Assembly: GCA_014239505.1 (NCBI GenBank)
Contig: JAAZYT010000042.1
Location: forward strand, 1 to 7,300
Reading direction: 5' to 3'
Length of the DNA stretch: 7,300 nt
From: Fidelibacterota bacterium
Lineage (GTDB): Bacteria > Fidelibacterota > Marinisomatia > Marinisomatales > TCS55
Position 1 is the stretch's first letter; every line of letters begins with the position of its first letter. A model generated the notes under the pieces. It was not told the origin of the DNA and made no database searches. It saw only the letters and a list, made by a program, of their open reading frames with translations. Positions 1 to 5,314 of the stretch are shown here, one piece after another. The translations under genes were made by a program, and so were the position numbers.

Positions 1-2142
1 ATGAATTCTCTCAATAGTGTTAGTCAAACCTTTAATTTGGTCAAATTGGTTGTGACTTAATGCTTTTTGGAGTTGCTGTTCATATTTTGTTCTTAATAGT
101 GAATAGGGCTGGGGAGTTTGAATTAATTCATTCATATCAATGATCTCCATTAGTTCTGGTTTTAATTCTTTTATGAAAGGTGAAGTGGCTTGTTTGGGCG
201 CTAACAAAAATAATTGTTGCTGTGCTCTTGTAACAGCTACATAAAATAAACGTCGCTCTTCTTCTTTGTGGTATTCTTTTGGGGAGAGTTTGGTATTCTT
301 ATAATAATCAAGCCAATCATCAGGAGGACGCTTAACCATTTTATCTGAACGATAATTTAGTGGAAAACTAGCAGAACGATTATAAGGGATCAATACTACA
401 GGAAATTCACCACCTTTTACTGCATGGACAGTTTGAACGGTAACCGCATTGAAGGATTGTCTATTTTCAGGGAAGGACGCAGAAATTTTGCCCGATACCA
501 TTAGTGCTTCTATGAAAGTATTAAAGTTTCTCAATCTATTTTCTCCAAGATTTCGGCGTGAAAACTCTTGTGCTTTTTGAATGAAATTCCCTGAATTAAT
601 TAATGCTACTTGATCTTCAAAAGTATAACGTTTATTATACTTTTTTAGAGCTCCAGTATGTTCCAAAATTGAATTAATGACCTCTTCTGCTGATTGATTT
701 TTAGGGTGTTTTCGCAAAGAGAGGATGGACTTACATAAGCTTTTCATCTCATTAATATTAGTAGATTTATAATTCATTAATGCATATTCTAAACGAGAGG
801 ATGAATTCTTTCTATCAAATTGAGTAAAAAAGTCTATAACATCCTGTTCTGAGCAAAACTTCGAAAGTAATCGGTAAAAACCAATATCCTTGTATTTGCC
901 GCCACCAACTACTTGGCACCAACTATTTAAATCTTTTACTGATGGGATATCAAAAAACCGAGGGAAGCGGGCCTGGACAGGAATACCGTAAGATTGTAGG
1001 TATGTAGTCAGATTGGCTGCTTGTCCATGCGTACGACAAAGAATAGCAATATCATGAAATAATCTACCTTCTTCAGTTAAGCTATTGATTCTATTAATGA
1101 CAAATTGATTTTGGCTATCCTTATCTCCATAAAATAGGGTGGGTTTTAAATCTGAATTCCCTTCAAACGATTGGAGAGATTTTTCCAATCGGTCTACATT
1201 ATTTTTGATAGAATTATTAGCTACATTAAGAATCTCTTGATTTGATCGAAAATTTTCTTCTAGAGCAATTTCTAAATAATTAGGATGCTTATTGTAACGA
1301 TCTCGAAATAAATGAATATTATGAATACTAGCACCACGAAAACTGTAAATAACTTGATCTTCATCACCAACTACAGTGATTTGATGCTTTTTATTTGCAA
1401 TCAAACCAATAACTTCATTTAATGCAAAGTTGTTATCTTGGAATTCATCAATAATGAGATGTTGGTATTGTGCTTGAACTTTTTGAAGGATTTCTGTATT
1501 TGAATTTAATAATTCAAATGCAGAGAGTATCATATCACCATAATCAACAACATTCATATCGTCTTTCCATTTTTGGAAGATAGGATATAATCTTTTCAAA
1601 TCGGACAATTGTGAGCATTTTTCGGGATCAAGTGATTCAATATTTTTGGATTTTTCATTGATTTTTATAAGTTCATCTCGTACTCGGTTAAAAAAAGGAA
1701 TGAAACTTTCTGTTACGGCTCTTATTGGATCTTTGGGAAATTCTCGTGATTTAAATGGTCCTAATTCATTAAATCGATTTAAAAGTAAAAAGGTAGCTTC
1801 GCTTTCTTCTAATAATATGGGTGTTGCACCTGAGGGTTTAAACTCTTTTACCAGATTGAAACAAAATGCATGAAAAGTTGATACGGTCATTTTTTCTGCT
1901 CGTTGGCCAATCACAGCAATAATTCTATCTTTTAATTCTCTTGCCGCTTTTTCTGTATATGTAATGGCTAGAATAGAACTTGGTTCAGCTTTGTAATGTT
2001 GAATTAAATAAATTATACGATGAATGAGTGTTGTTGTTTTGCCAGTACCTGCACCAGCTAAAATCATCATTGGCGAAGGTGGATGAGTTATAGCTTTATG
2101 TTGAATCTTATTAGCCTTAAATTTTCCATAACTATATAACAT
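1..2142 (-). CDS. UvrD/Rep/PcrA-type superfamily 1A DNA helicase, C-terminus cut by window edge
   Basis: The minus strand is open for 714 codons from an ATG at 2142-2140 to the left edge, with no stop. Superfamily 1A motifs appear in order: a Q-motif-like stretch around Q14, Walker A AGAGTGKT (29-36), Walker B DEFQD (232-236), motif III GDEDQVIYSFRGA (259-271), motif V QTVHAVKGGEF (570-580) and motif VI VAVTRA (635-640). These predict an ATP-driven 3'-5' DNA translocase/helicase for repair or replication restart. The start is supported because the Q motif and Walker A lie as close to it as in UvrD/PcrA; no Shine-Dalgarno is seen. UvrD and PcrA are about 720 residues, so either a short tail or an extra C-terminal domain lies outside the window. 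Motif V has V-K-G-G where S-K-G-L is usual. The family is confident, but the choice between UvrD, PcrA, Rep or a nuclease fusion is not. Confidence 0.93.
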   Translation of the reverse strand, partial: MLYSYGKFKANKIQHKAITHPPSPMMILAGAGTGKTTTLIHRIIYLIQHYKAEPSSILAITYTEKAARELKDRIIAVIGQRAEKMTVSTFHAFCFNLVKEFKPSGATPILLEESEATFLLLNRFNELGPFKSREFPKDPIRAVTESFIPFFNRVRDELIKINEKSKNIESLDPEKCSQLSDLKRLYPIFQKWKDDMNVVDYGDMILSAFELLNSNTEILQKVQAQYQHLIIDEFQDNNFALNEVIGLIANKKHQITVVGDEDQVIYSFRGASIHNIHLFRDRYNKHPNYLEIALEENFRSNQEILNVANNSIKNNVDRLEKSLQSFEGNSDLKPTLFYGDKDSQNQFVINRINSLTEEGRLFHDIAILCRTHGQAANLTTYLQSYGIPVQARFPRFFDIPSVKDLNSWCQVVGGGKYKDIGFYRLLSKFCSEQDVIDFFTQFDRKNSSSRLEYALMNYKSTNINEMKSLCKSILSLRKHPKNQSAEEVINSILEHTGALKKYNKRYTFEDQVALINSGNFIQKAQEFSRRNLGENRLRNFNTFIEALMVSGKISASFPENRQSFNAVTVQTVHAVKGGEFPVVLIPYNRSASFPLNYRSDKMVKRPPDDWLDYYKNTKLSPKEYHKEEERRLFYVAVTRAQQQLFLLAPKQATSPFIKELKPELMEIIDMNELIQTPQPYSLLRTKYEQQLQKALSHNQFDQIKGLTNTIERIH

Positions 2143-2216
2143 AGGTGAAGTTAGGGATACATTGAATTGATAAAAAATGTTTCGTCGAGAATTAAATTAT
2201 TTTATTGAAACTTTTT

Positions 2217-2242
2217 AACTTTTTTTTCATTCAAGCATCTAA
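2217..2242 (+). promoter_or_regulatory. Predicted ECF-sigma promoter of the first lipoprotein gene
   Basis: AACTT at 2217-2221 is followed by a 16-base spacer and TCTAA at 2238-2242. This matches the form of group IV (ECF) promoters such as those of sigma-E (AACTT near -35, TCTRA near -10). The same two words at exactly the same spacing precede the ECF sigma gene at 4374-4399. The -35 word sits in a T-rich context in both (TTTTTAACTTTTT here). Transcription would start near 2248-2250, giving a leader of about 40 bases before the ATG at 2291. The rest of the 148-bp divergent region (2143-2290) must also hold the helicase promoter, which I could not identify. Confidence 0.66.
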
Positions 2243-2290
2243 TAGTACGAATGAATAAATGATTACTAATTTAAAAATGGAAATTTAAAA

Positions 2291-3253
2291 ATGAAAAAAA
2301 TACTCTTGCCAATCTCAATGTTTTTATTTTTTGCAGTAGGTTGTGATAATCCAATGCTATCAAAGTCAACTGACCTTGATAGTGAAGAACTGCAAGCATT
2401 ATCATATGAATTGTCTTCTGAGCTAGGATTAAGTGAATCATCTACAGATGGTTTAAATGACATATTAAAAAGACATGGTCGGAAGGGTAAACATCGTGAG
2501 CCAGGCTTTTTGTGGAAAGTTGCTGGTGAATTAGCGGATAGTTTATCTGATGATGAAAAAGCAATGCTTTTTGAAAAAATGGATGATAAAGATATTCCTC
2601 TTTTTGGTATGAATAAAAAAAGTGGATCAAAGTACAAAAAGTTTAAACAAAAGAATAGTTTTAATGGAATCATTAAAGTTTTAAATGAAGATCAGAAAGT
2701 AATTTTTAAAGAAATTTTATCCTCTTATAAAGAAAAATTCAAAGCTATACATTCACAAGTTAAGGAAGGGACATTATCAAAAGATGATGCCAAAACCCAA
2801 TTAGAACCATTAAGAGAAGCAATGAAAGCAGAAATTGACGCTCTGCTAACAGATGATCAAAAAGCACTAGTTGAACAGAATCAGGCTGATAAAAAAGCTA
2901 AACGCCAAGCTTATAAGGATTCAACCAAAGCTGTAAAGATAGACATTTTAGATATGACCTCCGATCAAGTAGCAATTTATGAATCTATAAAGCAAGAGAC
3001 ACGTGAGGCTGCTAATGCTTTATTTGTACAATCAAAAAATGGTGAAATTGATCGTGAATCACTTCGTGCAGCACTAAAGAATTTGTTTTCAAGTAGAAAT
3101 GAAAAATTCGAAGCTTTATTTACAACTGGGCAACTTGAAATAATTAAAATACATAAAGCTTTACAGTTGCGCATGAAAAAACATAAAGGCCAAAAAGGTA
3201 AAAAAGGTGGTGGGTCAAAAAAACGTGGTGGGAAAAAAGGCAAAAATGGCTAA
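2291..3253 (+). CDS. Double-Spy-module (LTxxQ) lipoprotein, paralog 1
   Basis: A 320-residue exported protein of unknown specific function. Residues 1-17 form a lipoprotein signal peptide ending in AVGC with Cys18 as the lipidation site; the -3 Ala is not ideal. A conserved N-terminal region (about 43-100) contains RHGRKGKHR (61-69), FLWK (73-76) and LSDDEK (85-90). Two 66-residue modules follow at 131-196 and 222-287. Each opens and closes with an LTxxQ-like motif (LNEDQ and LTDDQ; MTSDQ and FTTGQ), the hallmark of the Spy/CpxP/ZraP family of all-helical periplasmic chaperones and sensors. The C-terminal 26 residues are almost only Lys, Gly, Arg and Ser. The adjacent gene at 3350 is a paralog. 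The upstream promoter matches that of the ECF sigma gene, so an envelope-stress role, perhaps chaperone-like, is inferred. The start directly precedes the signal peptide; only a weak GGAA lies upstream. Confidence 0.88.
   Translation: MKKILLPISMFLFFAVGCDNPMLSKSTDLDSEELQALSYELSSELGLSESSTDGLNDILKRHGRKGKHREPGFLWKVAGELADSLSDDEKAMLFEKMDDKDIPLFGMNKKSGSKYKKFKQKNSFNGIIKVLNEDQKVIFKEILSSYKEKFKAIHSQVKEGTLSKDDAKTQLEPLREAMKAEIDALLTDDQKALVEQNQADKKAKRQAYKDSTKAVKIDILDMTSDQVAIYESIKQETREAANALFVQSKNGEIDRESLRAALKNLFSSRNEKFEALFTTGQLEIIKIHKALQLRMKKHKGQKGKKGGGSKKRGGKKGKNG
2681..3151 (+). repeat. Internal duplication: two ungapped 66-residue Spy-like modules in paralog 1
   Basis: Residues 131-196 align without gaps to 222-287, a 91-residue period with a 25-residue linker. 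By hand count 15 of 66 positions are identical, including both Gln residues of the LTxxQ-like motifs, K158/K249, G160/G251, and the A-L-x-T pattern before the second Gln. Most other positions keep their hydrophobic or polar character. This is a protein-level repeat; the DNA copies are well diverged. Confidence 0.72.
3173..3250 (+). repeat. Low-complexity Lys/Gly tail of paralog 1
   Basis: Codons 295-320 encode a strongly basic, glycine-rich tail with no acidic residue, built from short A-runs alternating with GGT/GGC. Paralog 2 has a different, shorter hydrophilic tail. The tail could bind polyanions or an acidic partner in the envelope, but nothing in the sequence decides this. The A-runs could be prone to slippage. 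Confidence 0.6.
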
Positions 3254-3264
3254 AAAATTAGTTA

Positions 3265-3317
3265 AAAAGGGCTGTTAAAGAATAAATAACGGCCCTTTTA
3301 ATAACTTTTAATTTTTG
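3265..3317 (+). terminator. Intrinsic terminator after paralog 1
   Basis: A 13-bp stem pairs AAAAGGGCTGTTA (3265-3277) with TAACGGCCCTTTT (3287-3299), with one T-G wobble and a 9-base loop. It starts 12 bases after the stop codon. The 3' arm ends in four Ts, followed by an interrupted T-rich stretch to about 3316. The A-rich 5' arm means it could also act in the opposite direction. Confidence 0.9.
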
Positions 3318-3338
3318 TTAAATTCACAATAATTCTAA
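3303..3338 (+). promoter_or_regulatory. Possible, poorly spaced ECF-type promoter of paralog 2
   Basis: TAACTTTT with AACTT at 3303-3307 repeats the -35 context of the other two sites. A TCTAAA at 3334-3339 lies the same 16 bases before the ATG as the TCTAAA of the sigma gene. The gap between the half-sites is 26 bases instead of 16, one helical turn too long. At the 16-base spacing the sequence is TCACA (3324-3328), a poor -10. The gene may therefore use a weaker ECF promoter, another sigma factor, or read-through of the upstream terminator. Confidence 0.3.
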
Positions 3339-3349
3339 AAGAGAAACAT

Positions 3350-4303
3350 ATGAAAAAATTGCTTCTATTAATCACATTGTCACTATTTGCGATGATTGGT
3401 TGTGAAAACTTATCTAAAGATGACATAACTGTAATTGATCCAGAGTTACAAGGCTTCTCAGATGGTCTAAATGATGATATTGGTCTGAGTAAAAGTAGTA
3501 TTAATGCATTTAATGATGCCTTAAATCGTCATGGAAAAAAAGGAAAGCATCGAAGTGATCCTGCTTTTTTATGGAAGGTATCTGCAGAAATGCAAAGTAA
3601 ACTTTCAGACGAAGAAAAATATAAATTGTTTGGGTGGATGGATGATAACTCCACACCTTATTTATTTGCTGCAGATATGGGTCCAAAAAGTTCTAGAGGA
3701 CCTAAAGATGGTGATAAAGATAAAAAACATTTAGATATTAGGATGCTTTTTACATTATTGGATGAGGCTCAAGAAATATCTCTAAAGGCTATTATGGAAT
3801 CCTATAAAACAAAAATGGATGAAGTAATGAAAAAAGCTAAAGATGGTACTTTAGATAGAGATTCAGCTAAAGCTGAGTTAGAAGCTTTAGAAGTAGCTAT
3901 GCACACAGAGATTGAAGCTTTATTGACCGATGAGCAAAAACAAAAACTTGAAGATCTGCATCTTGAAATGAAACAAAAGATGGAAGAAATGAGACAAGCT
4001 GGGCATGATGCAATGGTTAATGCGTTATCAATGACATCACTTCAAGATGATGGTCTAACTTCCATCAATAAAGAAACTAATGAAGCGCAAAAAGCATTAA
4101 TGGAAAAAGCAAAAGCTGAAGAGATGAGTAGAGATGATATGCATGAAGCTCTTAAAGCTTTATTTGCTGAAAGAAATAGTAAAATCGATGCTTTATTTGA
4201 TGATACTCAAATGGAGATCATTAAAATCTATACAGCTTTAGTTATGCAGTATTCAAAGCATTGTGGTGATAGAAAAAAAGATGGTACTGGTGATAAGCGA
4301 TAA
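3350..4303 (+). CDS. Double-Spy-module (LTxxQ) lipoprotein, paralog 2
   Basis: A 317-residue paralog of the preceding gene with the same plan: lipoprotein signal peptide ending MIGC (Cys18), a conserved N-terminal region with RHGKKGKHR (60-68), FLWK (73-76) and LSDEEK (85-90), then modules at 137-202 and 228-293. These match paralog 1 without gaps at a constant offset of six residues. By hand count 31 and 32 of 66 positions are identical in the two modules. The inter-domain stretch at about 108-130 is charged and differs from paralog 1. The C-terminus is short and hydrophilic, lacks the Lys/Gly tail and carries a lone Cys305. Function is inferred from the fold family: a periplasm-facing, lipid-anchored stress protein. 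Strong terminators lie on both sides, so it is probably its own transcription unit. Only a weak GAGA lies at a Shine-Dalgarno position before the ATG. Confidence 0.87.
   Translation: MKKLLLLITLSLFAMIGCENLSKDDITVIDPELQGFSDGLNDDIGLSKSSINAFNDALNRHGKKGKHRSDPAFLWKVSAEMQSKLSDEEKYKLFGWMDDNSTPYLFAADMGPKSSRGPKDGDKDKKHLDIRMLFTLLDEAQEISLKAIMESYKTKMDEVMKKAKDGTLDRDSAKAELEALEVAMHTEIEALLTDEQKQKLEDLHLEMKQKMEEMRQAGHDAMVNALSMTSLQDDGLTSINKETNEAQKALMEKAKAEEMSRDDMHEALKALFAERNSKIDALFDDTQMEIIKIYTALVMQYSKHCGDRKKDGTGDKR
3758..4228 (+). repeat. Internal duplication: two 66-residue Spy-like modules in paralog 2
   Basis: Modules 137-202 and 228-293 have the same 91-residue period and 25-residue linker as in paralog 1. 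Their LTxxQ-like motifs are LDEAQ, LTDEQ, MTSLQ and FDDTQ. Each module is far closer to its counterpart in paralog 1 (about 47% by hand count) than the two modules of paralog 1 are to each other (about 23%). The internal duplication is therefore older than the gene duplication. Confidence 0.68.
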
Positions 4304-4326
4304 TATTTTTCTATTATAAATAATTT

Positions 4327-4368
4327 AAAAGGCTATTTCTAACTTTATAGAGATAGCCTTTTTTTTAT
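4327..4368 (+). terminator. Intrinsic terminator between paralog 2 and the sigma operon
   Basis: A 14-bp stem pairs AAAAGGCTATTTCT (4327-4340) with AGAGATAGCCTTTT (4349-4362), with one T-G wobble and an 8-base loop. A run of T residues extends to about 4367. It separates the lipoprotein gene from the sigma operon. Its T-tract runs almost directly into the -35 region of the sigma promoter. Confidence 0.93.
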
Positions 4369-4373
4369 TTTTT

Positions 4374-4399
4374 AACTTTTTATCTCGAACTGTGTCTAA
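4374..4399 (+). promoter_or_regulatory. Predicted autoregulatory ECF-sigma promoter
   Basis: AACTT (4374-4378), a 16-base spacer and TCTAA (4395-4399) have the arrangement of an ECF promoter and match the site before the first lipoprotein gene. A promoter read by its own product is usual for ECF operons. Only 11 bases separate TCTAA from the ATG at 4411, so transcription starting 5-8 bases below the -10 would give a leader of about 3-6 bases. Confidence 0.72.
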
Positions 4400-4410
4400 A
4401 TAGAAAATGC

Positions 4411-4932
4411 ATGAAATCAGACAAAGAATTAATAAAAGAATTTCAAGGTGGAAATGAAGAGGCTTTTAATCAATTGGTTAAAAGACACTTACCAGATACT
4501 TATGGTTTTTTTATCAAATTTACATCAGATACTGTGGAAGCGGAAGATTTGGCTCAAGATGTTTTTATTAAAATGTATAAAGCACTTAAAAAGTTTAGAT
4601 TTGAATCAGAATTTAAAACATACTTATTTAGAGCTAATATCAACATGTCCAATTCATATCTCAGACGCAATAAATGGCGTAATTTACTTCACTTGGATCA
4701 AGCGCCTGAACCAGCATATTTGGATACTTCTCAAGAGGATGAATGGAGAAGAAAAGAACTATGGGATGCCATTAGTAAATTACCTAAAAAACAAAGAATG
4801 GTTGTCAGTATGCGCATAGCTAAAGAAATGCCATATAAAGAAATTGCTTTAGCAATGGGAATTAATGTTAATTCAGCTAAAGTTAGTTACCATCATGCAA
4901 TAAAAACTTTAAAAGATTTAATTAACAAATAA
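4411..4932 (+). CDS. ECF (group IV, sigma-70 family) RNA polymerase sigma factor
   Basis: A 173-residue protein of normal ECF length. Sigma region 2 spans about 20-88, with the core-binding helix AEDLAQDVFIKMYKAL (44-59) and the -10-reading part ending NSYLRR (81-86). A variable linker (about 88-112) leads to sigma region 4 (about 116-171). Its helix-turn-helix includes YKEIALAMGINVNSAKVSYH (142-161), which should read the -35 element. It would direct RNA polymerase to stress promoters, and a matching motif precedes both this gene and the first lipoprotein gene. No Shine-Dalgarno precedes the ATG, but the N-terminus fits the family exactly. It heads an operon: the next start lies one base after its stop. 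The probable anti-sigma and sensor downstream suggest control by envelope state. The ECF subgroup cannot be told by eye. Confidence 0.95.
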   Translation: MKSDKELIKEFQGGNEEAFNQLVKRHLPDTYGFFIKFTSDTVEAEDLAQDVFIKMYKALKKFRFESEFKTYLFRANINMSNSYLRRNKWRNLLHLDQAPEPAYLDTSQEDEWRRKELWDAISKLPKKQRMVVSMRIAKEMPYKEIALAMGINVNSAKVSYHHAIKTLKDLINK

Positions 4933-4933
4933 A

Positions 4934-5314
4934 ATGAATTTTGAAAAATATATTAAAGAAGTTAGTGATTCGAATGTGTCATCATTAAATGAGAACATTT
5001 TCTTAGAGAAACTTCATTCTGAAAGAAGAAGACGTGATTCAAATAAATTGCGACTCTTTAATGGTTTGTCAGCTGGAGTTTGTGTTCTATTATTTAGTTT
5101 TATAACATTTAGTCAGCTTGCAGATGATCCTATTGTTTATGTATCTAATGATTTGAAATCATTAGAGTCCATGGATATTGAAACTGAAACTTATGTATAT
5201 GAATTAGCTGATTATCTAGTTGAAACAAGCGATGACATATGGGAGACATTAGCTTTTTTAGATGAAATAAATTTTGAGACTGTAATTATTAATGAAAACG
5301 GAGGTTTAGAATGA
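4934..5314 (+). CDS. Single-pass membrane protein, probable anti-sigma factor
   Basis: A 126-residue protein with no sequence motif I recognise; the role is inferred from position and topology. Residues 1-40 are hydrophilic and probably cytoplasmic, ending in RRRR (31-34). A hydrophobic segment at about 44-60 is a likely transmembrane helix with that basic cluster on its inner side. Residues 61-126 would be periplasmic and are extremely acidic (18 Asp/Glu against one Lys). This N-in, one-helix plan suits anti-sigma factors that hold an ECF sigma at the membrane. No zinc-binding HxxxCxxC motif is present, and the N-terminal part is shorter than usual; CnrY of the CnrYXH system is a small analogue. 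Its ATG lies one base after the sigma stop without a Shine-Dalgarno, suggesting translational coupling, and its stop overlaps the next start (ATGA). Confidence 0.72.
   Translation: MNFEKYIKEVSDSNVSSLNENIFLEKLHSERRRRDSNKLRLFNGLSAGVCVLLFSFITFSQLADDPIVYVSNDLKSLESMDIETETYVYELADYLVETSDDIWETLAFLDEINFETVIINENGGLE
5300..5304 (+). promoter_or_regulatory. Strong Shine-Dalgarno for the Spy-like sensor gene
   Basis: GGAGG ends six bases before the ATG at 5311, inside the last codons of the membrane-protein gene. It is the only near-consensus Shine-Dalgarno seen before any gene here. It fixes the start and suggests the third gene is translated independently and perhaps more strongly than the two before it. 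Confidence 0.8.

Noticed and set aside
1646..1873. A 75-codon plus-strand frame
   Set aside because: It lies wholly within the helicase on the other strand, is low in complexity and resembles nothing; the helicase frame explains the region.
2266..2673. Minus-strand frames of 135 and 62 codons opposite lipoprotein 1
   Set aside because: They are antisense shadows of a well-supported coding sequence whose signal peptide and repeats are clear; their Phe/Ser-rich translation comes from antisense AAA/GAT codons.
2977..3243. Minus-strand frame of 88 codons rich in Pro and Phe
   Set aside because: It is the complement of the Lys/Gly tail and second module of lipoprotein 1, with no start signal.
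4448..4819. Plus-strand 123-codon frame inside the sigma gene, and a 67-codon one at 3531-3734
   Set aside because: Both are frame-shifted readings of genes with clear family or paralog support.
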